Origin: Campylobacterota bacterium
Lineage (GTDB): Bacteria; Campylobacterota; Campylobacteria; Campylobacterales; Sulfurovaceae
DNA length: 9,306 nt
Assembly: GCA_011372825.1 (NCBI GenBank)
Contig: DSAK01000002.1
Location: 1-9,306 of the forward strand
Reading direction: 5' to 3'
Shown here: piece after piece, positions 1-6,941 of the stretch
Numbering within the stretch: position 1 is the first letter of the stretch
How the letters are laid out: every line of letters starts with the position of its first letter
Notes under the pieces: generated by a model
Told to the model about the DNA's origin: nothing
Seen by the model: the letters and a program-made list of their open reading frames with translations, nothing else
Database searches by the model: none
Program-made: the position numbers and the translations under genes

Positions 1-589
1 CAGGCAAAAGTTGGTCTTGTTTGATCTCTTGAGTTATCATATTGACATACCCATTGTGAACCACAATAATCTTATCTGTTTTCCGCTCTAGGTACTCTTG
101 TGCTATTGCACTAATAAGAGCTGATGATTTTTCATAATCAGGCGCCGAACTAAGTCCAATAACTTGACTCTCTAGGGCAACATCGTTGAATTTATAGTAG
201 TCAATCCCTTTTCGACCGATTGCTCGAAGTCTCAATGTTGTATCAGTAGCCTTAAATTCACGAATAAGCTTATTTACACGCTTGATAGTCTGTGCATTAA
301 ATCCACCACATAGACCCTTGTCAGCTGTGATAAAAACTATATCCACTATTTTAGGATTTGATACCTCATTGAAATAAGGCATGTCTAGTCCAGTTACATT
401 TGCTCCCACCATTTTCTGTGCTATCTCATTGAGAAGCTCTGTAAGTTTAGCTGCATATACTTTTGATTTTTTGGCAAGCTCTTCGGTACGCTTAAGTTTC
501 GCAGAAGAGACAAGCTTCATTGCACGCGTCGTCTTTTGAGTGTTTTTTACACTTTTTATCTTGCGCTGTATATCTTTTAGGCTCGCCAT
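1..589 (-). CDS. atpG: F1Fo ATP synthase subunit gamma, 3' part missing
   Basis: Gamma is the central rotating shaft of F1 that couples proton flow to ATP synthesis on the cytoplasmic side of the membrane. The frame opens with ATG at 589 and stays open for 196 codons to the left edge, so about one third of a normal ~290-residue gamma, including its C-terminal shaft helix, lies outside. The N-terminus (MASLKDIQRKIKSVKNTQKTT, then RAMKLVSSAKL) is the classic gamma N-terminal helix that packs against the C-terminal one inside the alpha/beta ring. Residues 88-98 (TADKGLCGGFN) are the conserved start of the middle Rossmann-like domain. An AAAGG ribosome site overlaps the stop codon of atpA, and only 9 bases separate the two genes, so translation is probably coupled. 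By family gene order atpD and atpC should follow beyond the edge. Identity is secure. Confidence 0.97.
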   Translation of the reverse strand, partial: MASLKDIQRKIKSVKNTQKTTRAMKLVSSAKLKRTEELAKKSKVYAAKLTELLNEIAQKMVGANVTGLDMPYFNEVSNPKIVDIVFITADKGLCGGFNAQTIKRVNKLIREFKATDTTLRLRAIGRKGIDYYKFNDVALESQVIGLSSAPDYEKSSALISAIAQEYLERKTDKIIVVHNGYVNMITQEIKQDQLLP

Positions 590-598
590 ATTTTACCT

Positions 599-2113
599 TT
601 ACACTGCAAATGATTCTTTGAAATCGGCTATCGCTTTTCTCAATGCTTCATCTGTCTCGTCATTAATTTGCTTAGATGCCCTAATTGTCTCTAAAATTTC
701 TGGATATTTAGCATCCATAAATATGGAAAATTCTTCTTCAAATTTCGTAATTGATGAAACTGGAATACTATCAAGGAAACCTTTAGCACCTGCAAAAATG
801 ATTGCAACTTGCTTTTCAATTGGCACTGGCGCATATGGTCCTTGTTTGAGCACTTCCACCATTCTTTGACCTCTCTCAAGCTGTGCACGGCTATGCTCAT
901 CAAGATCACTTGCAAATTGTGCAAATGCTTGAAGTTCACGGTATGAAGCAAGGTCAAGTCTCAATGTTCCAGAAACTTGTTTTGTAGCTTTGATTTGAGC
1001 AGCCCCACCAACACGAGAAACTGAAAGTCCGACATTGATAGCTGGTCTTATACCAGAGTTAAATAGATCTGTCTCAAGGAATATCTGGCCATCGGTAATA
1101 GAGATGACGTTCGTTGGAATATATGCCGATACATCTCCTGCTTGTGTTTCTATAATTGGGAATGCGGTGATAGAGCCAGCACCTAATTCATCATTGAGTT
1201 TCGCTGCTCGCTCAAGAAGTCTTGAATGTAGATAAAATACATCTCCAGGGTATGCCTCGCGACCTGGTGGGCGTCTAAGGACAAGTGACATCTCCCTATA
1301 AGCAACCGCATGTTTTGAGAGATCATCATAAAAAATTACTGCATGCTTACCATTATCACGGAAATACTCAGCCATGGTAACACCTGCATATGGAGCGAGG
1401 AACTGCAAAGCTGCTGATTCTGATGCACCAGCATTAACGACGATTGTGTAATCCATCGCACCATGCTCTTCAAGTTTTTTTACAGTTGCTGCAACTGTTG
1501 ATTGTTTTTGTCCAATTGCTACATATATACAGATAACATCTTGACCTTTTTGGTTGATGATTGTATCAATTGCTAAAGTAGTTTTACCTGTTTGTCTATC
1601 TCCGATGATAAGCTCTCTTTGACCTCGACCAACTGGAACAAGAGCGTCGATAGCTTTTATACCTGTTTGAAGTGGCTCGTGTACAGATTTTCTAGCCATA
1701 ATCCCTGGAGCCTTCTCTTCGATAAAGCGACTTTCTGTTGAATCGATAGCACCTTTTCCGTCGATTGGTTCGCCTAGTGGATTGACCACCCTGCCAATCA
1801 AAGCATCGCCAACTGGTGTTTTAAGGAGCGAACCTTTTCTCTTTACACTCATTCCCTCACGAATACCAGTTGAAGCACCCAATACAACTACACCTACGCT
1901 TGCCTCTTCAAGGTTAAGAACCAGACCATTTGTACCATTTTCAAACTCAACAATCTCTCCAGCCATTACATTGTTGAGTCCATAAACAGTACTAATACCG
2001 TCAGCAATCCCTACTACTTTTCCTATCTCGTTGATATCTATATCAACTTCAAAACTCTCAATTCTCTCTTTGATGATTGCACTAATTTCATCTACTTGCA
2101 ATTTAGCTGCCAC
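599..2113 (-). CDS. atpA: F1Fo ATP synthase subunit alpha
   Basis: Alpha is the non-catalytic nucleotide-binding subunit that alternates with beta in the F1 hexamer. The protein has 504 residues, normal for the family. Visible landmarks are the N-terminal beta-barrel region (about 25-95), the P-loop GDRQTGKT at 171-178, the Walker B region HAVIFYDD at 257-264, and the alpha/beta signature PAINVGLSVS at 357-366. That signature is followed directly by R367, the arginine finger that reaches into the catalytic site of the neighbouring beta subunit. The start is GTG at 2113: an AAAGGAG ribosome site lies 5 bases upstream, and the N-terminal sequence fits family alphas. The gene sits 21 bases after atpH and 9 before atpG, within the ATP synthase operon. 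Nothing suggests damage or transfer. Confidence 0.99.
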   Translation of the reverse strand: MAAKLQVDEISAIIKERIESFEVDIDINEIGKVVGIADGISTVYGLNNVMAGEIVEFENGTNGLVLNLEEASVGVVVLGASTGIREGMSVKRKGSLLKTPVGDALIGRVVNPLGEPIDGKGAIDSTESRFIEEKAPGIMARKSVHEPLQTGIKAIDALVPVGRGQRELIIGDRQTGKTTLAIDTIINQKGQDVICIYVAIGQKQSTVAATVKKLEEHGAMDYTIVVNAGASESAALQFLAPYAGVTMAEYFRDNGKHAVIFYDDLSKHAVAYREMSLVLRRPPGREAYPGDVFYLHSRLLERAAKLNDELGAGSITAFPIIETQAGDVSAYIPTNVISITDGQIFLETDLFNSGIRPAINVGLSVSRVGGAAQIKATKQVSGTLRLDLASYRELQAFAQFASDLDEHSRAQLERGQRMVEVLKQGPYAPVPIEKQVAIIFAGAKGFLDSIPVSSITKFEEEFSIFMDAKYPEILETIRASKQINDETDEALRKAIADFKESFAV

Positions 2114-2125
2114 TTATGCTCCTTT
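2114..2125 (-). promoter_or_regulatory. Ribosome binding site that fixes the GTG start of atpA
   Basis: On the minus strand AAAGGAG occupies 2125-2119, followed by a 5-base spacer and GTG at 2113-2111. This is the strongest Shine-Dalgarno match of the ATP synthase genes here. It supports the non-ATG start, which probably tunes alpha output relative to its neighbours. Confidence 0.8.
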
Positions 2126-2134
2126 GTATAAATT

Positions 2135-2674
2135 TTATAATGACCGATTGATAAAATCTATCAATTGTTCTTTGACCCTCTGTTTTGAGAAGTTCACCTC
2201 TATCCCTAAATCCTCGACCAAAACTCGCAGTCCATCTATTTCTTTTGTATCTTGAGACAATACCACTGTAGAGCCTGTGAATTTATACAAAGTCTCTTGA
2301 AGTTGATTAATGTCACTTTCCTCAAGCTCACCTCTACTCTGTACAACCCCCTGATAAAGATTTGACTCTTTTTGCAATTGGGCGTTGAGTAATTTAACTA
2401 TTATTGGGAGTAGATATAAACGCTTTTTTTCACCCAAAATTTTTATGAAATTGACCAAATGCGTATCTACTTTTTTATCCAATGCCAAAAGGACTAATTC
2501 AGTTTTTTTATCGTTATTGATAATAGGCGAATGCAATACCTCTTCTAGAGATGGCGTATTGCAAATGGTCGTAGATAGATTTGAAAGTTCTGCAACATAT
2601 TGTTTGAGTTTATCACCATCGCCACCTGCTGCTAAAAGTGCATTGGCATATCTTTGTGCTATTAGCTCTTCCAT
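2135..2674 (-). CDS. atpH: F1Fo ATP synthase subunit delta
   Basis: Delta sits on top of F1 and ties the alpha subunits to the peripheral b stalk. The product has 179 residues, normal for bacterial delta (OSCP). The N-terminus (MEELIAQRYANALLAAGG) carries the RYANALL pattern that starts the six-helix N-terminal domain. The C-terminal part (about residues 150-179, LRVLVEDLGIEVNFSKQRVK then EQLIDFI) matches the end of the C-terminal domain that binds the b subunits. ATG at 2674 has AAGGTGG 8 bases upstream, inside the last codons of atpF, and only 3 bases separate the atpF stop from this start. Translation is therefore very likely coupled to atpF. Position between atpF and atpA is the standard order. 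Confidence 0.96.
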   Translation of the reverse strand: MEELIAQRYANALLAAGGDGDKLKQYVAELSNLSTTICNTPSLEEVLHSPIINNDKKTELVLLALDKKVDTHLVNFIKILGEKKRLYLLPIIVKLLNAQLQKESNLYQGVVQSRGELEESDINQLQETLYKFTGSTVVLSQDTKEIDGLRVLVEDLGIEVNFSKQRVKEQLIDFINRSL

Positions 2675-2677
2675 ATA

Positions 2678-3226
2678 TCACGCCACCTTTTTATTTAAGA
2701 TTGAGATCACTTTTTTCTCATCGACCAAAATATCATCACTGCCAATATTGTCACCTAAGACCTCATTGATTGTCTCTTTTGCACTTTTGCGTGCCTCAAG
2801 ATCGCTCTTTTCTTCAAATTGCTTTTCAAGATAGGCCAACTCTTGAAGGTTATCTTGCATAACTTTATCTGAAAGTATAATCGCCTCTTTCTTTGCATCA
2901 GCAATGATCTCTTTAGCTTTTTTTTCACTCTCGTTGAGTTTCTTCTCTGCCTCTTTTTGAACCGCTGTTGCTTCCTGTAAACGCTTTTCTATCTCATCTA
3001 ATTGTTTTGCGATTTGCTCTTTTCTGTTTTTGAAAAAATTACGAATTATATTTGCTGTCAGATAATAGAGCAAACTAGCAAAAATTGTAAAGTTAAAAAC
3101 TCTTGCCCAAAAATCGGTATGCCTTCCTGTCATCTCAAAATATCTACCACCATCATGTCCACCTGCAGCCAAAAGAACTATTGGCAAACAAAATGCAATA
3201 ATAATCATATAGCTTTTTTTCATCAT
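2678..3226 (-). CDS. atpF: F1Fo ATP synthase subunit b with an N-terminal signal-like helix
   Basis: This b subunit forms one of the two chains of the peripheral stalk that holds F1 still while the rotor turns. The 182 residues show a short basic N-terminus and a hydrophobic stretch at about 7-21 ending near LLAAGG. A polar linker of about 20 residues rich in Gly, His and Asp follows, then TDFWARVFNF leading into the true membrane helix at about 43-63. A long charged coiled coil (about 65-150, rich in K, E and A) makes up the rest. Ordinary b subunits have only the second hydrophobic segment; related Campylobacterota AtpF proteins, from memory, also carry the extra one, so it may be a cleaved signal peptide or a second anchor. 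Two ATGs in tandem (3226 and 3223) are possible starts; the ribosome site AGGGGA fits the second slightly better. The site overlaps the atpF' stop codon, 5 bases away. Confidence 0.94.
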   Translation of the reverse strand: MMKKSYMIIIAFCLPIVLLAAGGHDGGRYFEMTGRHTDFWARVFNFTIFASLLYYLTANIIRNFFKNRKEQIAKQLDEIEKRLQEATAVQKEAEKKLNESEKKAKEIIADAKKEAIILSDKVMQDNLQELAYLEKQFEEKSDLEARKSAKETINEVLGDNIGSDDILVDEKKVISILNKKVA

Positions 3227-3231
3227 GTCCC

Positions 3232-3654
3232 CTACAGTTTGCTAAATTTAGCTTTGAGTCCCTCTTTCAAAAGGGGCATTTGCGATAAAAGTGTATTTTT
3301 TAGACTTTGTTTTTCCACTACTAGTGTCTCTAAAAACTCTTGATATGTTTTTTCAAGCTCTTTTTGTTTTGTCTCAACTTTGCTAGAAGCAAGAAGTTTA
3401 GCTTCTTCAAATGCTTTTTGTTTAATTTGCATCGCTTCACTTTTGGCGCGATTAACCACTTCATCGGCTTTTGCGTGCAACTCGTCACTATTGCCTGTAA
3501 GTTTTTTTGTCGCTTCTAAATCTGCATTTATACTCTTCTCTCTTTGATCTATAAAAGTAAGTAGAGGTTTAAAAAGAAGGGTATTTAGAAGAAATATAAG
3601 AAGCAAAAAGACTACCAAGACAAACAACATCAAATTTGGATGAATATCAAGCAT
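3232..3654 (-). CDS. atpF': F1Fo ATP synthase subunit b' (second stalk chain)
   Basis: This is the b'-type partner that pairs with AtpF to make a heterodimeric peripheral stalk, as in photosynthetic bacteria and Campylobacterota. The 140-residue product has a single N-terminal membrane helix (about residues 9-28, strongly hydrophobic). The conserved exit motif FKPLLTFIDQREKSI (28-42) follows, and an alanine-, lysine- and glutamate-rich coiled coil runs nearly to the end. It lacks the extra N-terminal helix of its neighbour AtpF, so the two chains are not recent duplicates. ATG at 3654 has AGGAG 5 bases upstream. It is the first gene of the ATP synthase group in this window; a 63-base spacer separates it from parB. 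No a or c subunit gene precedes it, so these must lie elsewhere in the genome. Confidence 0.93.
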   Translation of the reverse strand: MLDIHPNLMLFVLVVFLLLIFLLNTLLFKPLLTFIDQREKSINADLEATKKLTGNSDELHAKADEVVNRAKSEAMQIKQKAFEEAKLLASSKVETKQKELEKTYQEFLETLVVEKQSLKNTLLSQMPLLKEGLKAKFSKL

Positions 3655-3681
3655 GTCAACTCCTGTAATAATTTCGAAGTA

Positions 3682-3690
3682 ATTTTACCA
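3682..3690 (-). promoter_or_regulatory. Possible extended -10 promoter for the ATP synthase operon
   Basis: In the spacer between parB and atpF' the minus strand reads TGGTAAAAT, which fits an extended -10 element (TGN then TAAAAT). No good -35 hexamer is seen, which is common for Campylobacterota housekeeping promoters. A start near 3675 would leave a leader of about 20 bases before atpF'. The strand also has an imperfect AT-rich hairpin just before the ribosome site, with a loop containing TTCG. The par genes may still read through. Confidence 0.35.
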
Positions 3691-3717
3691 TTTTAGATTT
3701 AATACTTTGGTTAATTA

Positions 3718-4587
3718 CTATCTCTTTTGTAACAATTGCAAGAATTTTTCAAATTCATCTCCATTGGCAAAAACAATCTCAAGTCTATTTGATTTGATTT
3801 TATATTTAAATGGCAGTATATCTTTTATAGTTTTCTCATGCGATACAAGAGAAAATTTTTGTAAATCTTTCTGAGGTGTCTCTTTTGTGGTAGCTTGATC
3901 ATTTTTAAACCTACTCACCATCGCTTCGGTTTCTCTGACATTTAACTTTCGACCAACGATTGTATCAAAAGCTATTTTTTGCTTTTTTGCATCCAATCCA
4001 ACAAGTATTTTTGCATGACCTTGTGTGATTTTTCCATCTACAACACCTTCTTGAACTTGCGGTATCAATGACAATAGTCTTAAAGTATTGGTGATTTGCG
4101 AACGGCTTTTATGGACTATATTAGAGAGTTCATCATGGGTGATTTGATGTACCTCAATAAGCTCTGAATATGATTTTGCTAACTCGATTGGATTGAGATT
4201 TTCCCTTTGGATGTTTTCAATAAGTGCCAATTCACGAAGTTTAACATCATCTATCTCAACTTGTACTACAATGGCTTTGATGGTTTCGATATCTACAAGC
4301 TTATGCGCCCTTAATCGTCTCTCCCCAGCTACGAGAAGATATCCATCATTTTTCTCTATGACAACTATTGGCTGCAAAAGCCCATGTTCTTTTATTGATG
4401 CCCCTAGCTCTTCCAATGCTTCTTGATCAAAATGCTTTCTTGGCTGATAGGGGTTGGGAGAAATTAAACTAACTTCTATCTCTTTTAGATGGGCGTTTTT
4501 TTGTCCTTCTGAAATAATAATCTCATTTTGGGCATAAACCTCATTCACCTCTTCTAAAATCGCTCCTAACCCTCTTCCTAGTGCCAT
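3718..4587 (-). CDS. parB: Chromosome-partitioning protein ParB (Spo0J family)
   Basis: ParB binds parS sites near the replication origin, loads as a CTP-dependent sliding clamp and, with ParA, separates the new origins. The 289 residues contain the typical N-terminus MALGRGLGAILEE (the ParA-interacting tail). NPYQPRKHF at 45-53 and GERRLRAHK at 88-96 follow (GERR is the CTP-binding box), then LIENIQRENLNPIE at about 122-135. The helix-turn-helix region spans about 150-195 and includes SRSQITNTLRLL and TQGHAKIL. A short C-terminal dimerisation domain runs from about 250 to 289. The start ATG at 4587 lies 5 bases after parA, with GGGAG inside the end of parA. All key residues are present, so this looks fully functional. 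The context next to parA and far from any plasmid gene indicates the chromosomal system. Confidence 0.97.
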   Translation of the reverse strand: MALGRGLGAILEEVNEVYAQNEIIISEGQKNAHLKEIEVSLISPNPYQPRKHFDQEALEELGASIKEHGLLQPIVVIEKNDGYLLVAGERRLRAHKLVDIETIKAIVVQVEIDDVKLRELALIENIQRENLNPIELAKSYSELIEVHQITHDELSNIVHKSRSQITNTLRLLSLIPQVQEGVVDGKITQGHAKILVGLDAKKQKIAFDTIVGRKLNVRETEAMVSRFKNDQATTKETPQKDLQKFSLVSHEKTIKDILPFKYKIKSNRLEIVFANGDEFEKFLQLLQKR

Positions 4588-4592
4588 ATCAA

Positions 4593-5378
4593 TTATCTCC
4601 CAACAATAACAGTAGCCAAATTCTCATACGCTAAGCTACCTTTAGAATTGGCGGCATACTCTCTTACGGGTTGTCCAAAGCTTGGACTCTCTGCAATTTT
4701 GATATTTCTAGGGACTACTATACATTCTTTGGATTTTTTAAATCTAAAGAGTTGGTCTTTGAAGTGGTAGACCAAGTCATCAAGTACCTGTTTTGATAGA
4801 TTGTTTTGCGAGGAGTACATGGTTGGCAAAAATCCTTTGATTTTTAGCTTTGGATTGATAGTTTTTCGAAGCAAGCTCACTGTATTTAGAAGCTGTGCCA
4901 ATCCTTCAAGTGCAAAAAATTCACACTGTATAGGGATAATAACCGAATCAGAAGCACTAAGTGCATTGATAGTAATAGGACCTAGGGTTGGAGGTGAATC
5001 TATGACAATGTAGTCATAATCTTTACGAACTTTACTTAATTTCTCTTTGAGCATTAATTCTCTGTCTTTTTTTGTTGGACTATAGTACTCTTTTTCTATA
5101 CCAACTAAACCTATATTTGCTGGTGCAAGAAAGAGACCTTTGATAGATGTCTGTAGTAGAATCTCTGTGATAGTTTTAGTACCCATCAATACATGGTACA
5201 TATTAAACTCATAATCATTGCGTCTAAAACCTAAACTTGTTGTCGCATTTGATTGTGGATCCAAATCCATTAGGAGTACTTTTTTGTTTTTTGCAGCCAA
5301 GGAAGCGGCTAGATTGACCGCTGTAGTTGTCTTGCCAACACCACCTTTTTGATTAGCTATACATATAATTTCATTCAT
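4593..5378 (-). CDS. parA: Chromosome-partitioning ATPase ParA (Soj family)
   Basis: ParA is a deviant Walker ATPase that binds the nucleoid as an ATP dimer and is released by ParB, pulling origins apart. The 261-residue protein starts MNEIICIANQKGGVGKTTTA, with the deviant P-loop KGGVGKTTT at 11-19 including the signature first lysine K11. MDLDPQSNAT at 37-46 is the A' motif, and YIVIDSPPTLG at 123-133 is Walker B. VPRNIKIAESPSFGQP at 222-237 is the conserved C-terminal ParA signature. Length is that of small chromosomal ParA (Soj) rather than plasmid ParA with an extra DNA-binding domain. Its ATG overlaps the birA stop as ATGA, a 4-base overlap, and its own ribosome site is weak, so translation probably depends on re-initiation after birA. 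Confidence 0.97.
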   Translation of the reverse strand: MNEIICIANQKGGVGKTTTAVNLAASLAAKNKKVLLMDLDPQSNATTSLGFRRNDYEFNMYHVLMGTKTITEILLQTSIKGLFLAPANIGLVGIEKEYYSPTKKDRELMLKEKLSKVRKDYDYIVIDSPPTLGPITINALSASDSVIIPIQCEFFALEGLAQLLNTVSLLRKTINPKLKIKGFLPTMYSSQNNLSKQVLDDLVYHFKDQLFRFKKSKECIVVPRNIKIAESPSFGQPVREYAANSKGSLAYENLATVIVGR

Positions 5379-6010
5379 CTTAAACCATATACCTTTTTAC
5401 CATCTAAAATTATTGATCCATCTTCGCACAACTCTGCACTAGATAAGCTTTTTTGATAGTTGCCAATATGAACAAAATGCTCTCTGTTCTTATCAAATTC
5501 TATCTGATATTTTCTAAATATTTGCTTCCATGTAGGAAAAAATTCAAGATTGAAAAAGAACTTTTTTGCCACCTCGCAAGGTGCAATTTTAATCTCAATC
5601 CCCTTATAGCCGTCGTTTGTATCATGGAGATTTACTCCAATTCCACAGATTAAATTATCATCAATTTTTTGTGTTATGACGCCACCTATTTTATAGTTTT
5701 CTAGATATAGGTCATTGGGCCACTTCATCCAAATCCCATCTTCCCAGCTAGCTAGTGTCTCCTTCATAATATAGCCAAAATATAAAGAGGCAGAAACCAA
5801 TGGTAAATCAGAGGGCAACAACCCAAAAGGTAAGCCAAAAGAGAGAAAAAGATTACCCCGTTTGGCGCTCCAACTATTTTCTCTACTCCCAATACCCATA
5901 GTTTGAAAATCTGCAATTACTGCTATTGGAAGTTGGATTTTTTCATCTTTGATTGCATTTATTAGATATGTTTGTGTAGAATCAACTATATCAAGAGATA
6001 TAATCTCCAA
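5375..6010 (-). CDS. birA: Biotin--[acetyl-CoA-carboxylase] ligase, short form without a repressor domain
   Basis: The enzyme activates biotin with ATP and transfers it to a lysine of biotin carboxyl carrier proteins, such as AccB. The 211 residues cover only the catalytic and small C-terminal parts. DSTQTYL is at 10-16, the adenylate-binding loop QTMGIGSRENSWSA at 36-49 (the family's GRGR-type loop in a divergent form), KWPNDLYLENYKIGG at 96-110 with the expected lysine K107, and GIGVNL at 123-128. The N-terminal helix-turn-helix of E. coli BirA is absent, so it cannot act as the biotin-operon repressor. The start is TTG at 6010: an in-frame stop lies two codons upstream, the next Met is at residue 38 inside the active-site loop, and AAGGGGG sits 7 bases before the TTG. 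It overlaps the fmt end by 20 bases and the parA start by 4. Confidence 0.93.
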   Translation of the reverse strand: MEIISLDIVDSTQTYLINAIKDEKIQLPIAVIADFQTMGIGSRENSWSAKRGNLFLSFGLPFGLLPSDLPLVSASLYFGYIMKETLASWEDGIWMKWPNDLYLENYKIGGVITQKIDDNLICGIGVNLHDTNDGYKGIEIKIAPCEVAKKFFFNLEFFPTWKQIFRKYQIEFDKNREHFVHIGNYQKSLSSAELCEDGSIILDGKKVYGLR

Positions 6011-6902
6011 TCTTTAGCCCCCTTCCAATTAGATACGATTTTGCACTCATTGGTTTTTTTGAAGGTGGTTGCACAGAGGATATGGTAACACTTCCACGCC
6101 CACAACCAACAACTATAGATTCTCCGATGATATCTAGTATCTCACCACGATTATGGACAGTTCTGCCATCTACAAGCTTTATTGACAAAATCTTCAATCC
6201 ACCCCCTAAAAAAAGGCCAGGCCAACCATGGTATGCTTTAAATTTGCTATATATCTCATTAGCATTTCCAAAGTCTACAATTCCATCATTTTTTTTGATT
6301 TTTTTACAATGTGATGACGCTGCTTTAGTCTGTGGTAATGGACCAATCAAGTCAAAATCTCTAAGGACATCTATTATCAATAATGAAGCATCTTGACTCA
6401 ATTGCACCATTAGCTCATCAACTAACATGTCACGAGGTATAGAAAAATACCTATATCCAAGTGTAGGACCACTATCAAGTCCCTCTTCCATTAGCATGGC
6501 AGTAATTCCTGTAAATTTATCGCTATTGAGAAGTGATTGCTGTACTGGGCTCGCTCCGCGGTAAAGGGGCAACAAAGATGCATGCAAATTGATACACGGG
6601 GCGATATCAAGCACTTTTTTTGGCAATAATTGACCAAAAGCTGCCACCACTATAAAGTCAGGTTTTTTGTTTGAGATTGCATCTACAATAGTATCGTCTT
6701 TTAGGTTAACAGGTTGCAATATCTCAATCCCATACTCCAAAGCCAACGATTTAACAGCTGATGGCACTAACTCTTGATGTCTCCCTACTGGCCTATCTGG
6801 CTGAGTTATAACAAGAGTCACCTCAAAATCATCGCTCTTTAAAATAGCCTCTAAAATTACTTTTGCATAATCGGGCGTTCCCATATAGACAATCTGCTTC
6901 AT
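5991..6902 (-). CDS. fmt: Methionyl-tRNA formyltransferase
   Basis: Fmt formylates the methionine on initiator tRNA using 10-formyl-tetrahydrofolate, the step that prepares bacterial translation initiation. I place the start at ATG 6902 (303 residues, MKQIVYMGTPDYAKVIL). A longer TTG start at 6914 is possible but would add only MGGG, would lie inside the ribosome site GGGAGG, and has no homologous equivalent that I know. With this start the catalytic residues fall at N105, H107 and D143, close to E. coli N106, H108 and D144. NLHASLLPLYRG (105-116) and the EGLDSGP segment surrounding D143 are the formyltransferase signatures. The C-terminal OB-like domain follows from about residue 205. It has its own promoter and heads the fmt-birA-parA-parB run; birA starts within its last codons. 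The gene looks intact. Confidence 0.96.
   Translation of the reverse strand: MKQIVYMGTPDYAKVILEAILKSDDFEVTLVITQPDRPVGRHQELVPSAVKSLALEYGIEILQPVNLKDDTIVDAISNKKPDFIVVAAFGQLLPKKVLDIAPCINLHASLLPLYRGASPVQQSLLNSDKFTGITAMLMEEGLDSGPTLGYRYFSIPRDMLVDELMVQLSQDASLLIIDVLRDFDLIGPLPQTKAASSHCKKIKKNDGIVDFGNANEIYSKFKAYHGWPGLFLGGGLKILSIKLVDGRTVHNRGEILDIIGESIVVGCGRGSVTISSVQPPSKKPMSAKSYLIGRGLKIGDYIS
6018..6024 (-). promoter_or_regulatory. Ribosome binding site for the TTG start of birA
   Basis: AAGGGGG lies within the 3' end of fmt, 7 bases before TTG at 6010. Together with an in-frame stop just upstream of the TTG it fixes a rare start codon. It suggests translation of birA is coupled to that of fmt and held low. 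Confidence 0.7.
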
Positions 6903-6912
6903 ACCACCTCCC
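6903..6912 (-). promoter_or_regulatory. Ribosome binding site that decides the fmt start
   Basis: GGGAGG at 6912-6907 on the minus strand is followed by 4 bases and ATG at 6902. The alternative upstream TTG at 6914 overlaps this site and has no site of its own. Confidence 0.75.
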
Positions 6913-6920
6913 AAATACCG

Positions 6921-6932
6921 ATTATAATAGCA
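6921..6932 (-). promoter_or_regulatory. Sigma-70-type promoter for fmt-birA-parA-parB
   Basis: The minus strand reads TGCTATTATAAT across 6932-6921. It contains a perfect TATAAT (6926-6921) and, three bases earlier, TGC plus TATTAT that fits an extended -10. No -35 is recognisable. A start near 6914 gives a leader of about 12 bases that just includes the ribosome site. It supplies the fmt operon with a promoter separate from obgE-proB. Confidence 0.55.
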
Positions 6933-6941
6933 TAAATTTGA

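Noticed and set aside
540..869. 109-codon plus-strand open frame across the atpG/atpA junction
   Set aside because: Antisense shadow of two well-supported genes, with no start signals or family features.
2385..2834. 149-codon plus-strand open frame opposite atpH and atpF
   Set aside because: Lies fully opposite two conserved subunit genes; Ser/Leu/Phe-rich sequence typical of antisense reading.
6900..6914. TTG at 6914 as the fmt start
   Set aside because: It overlaps the ribosome site for the ATG at 6902 and would be at or near the predicted transcription start, leaving no leader.
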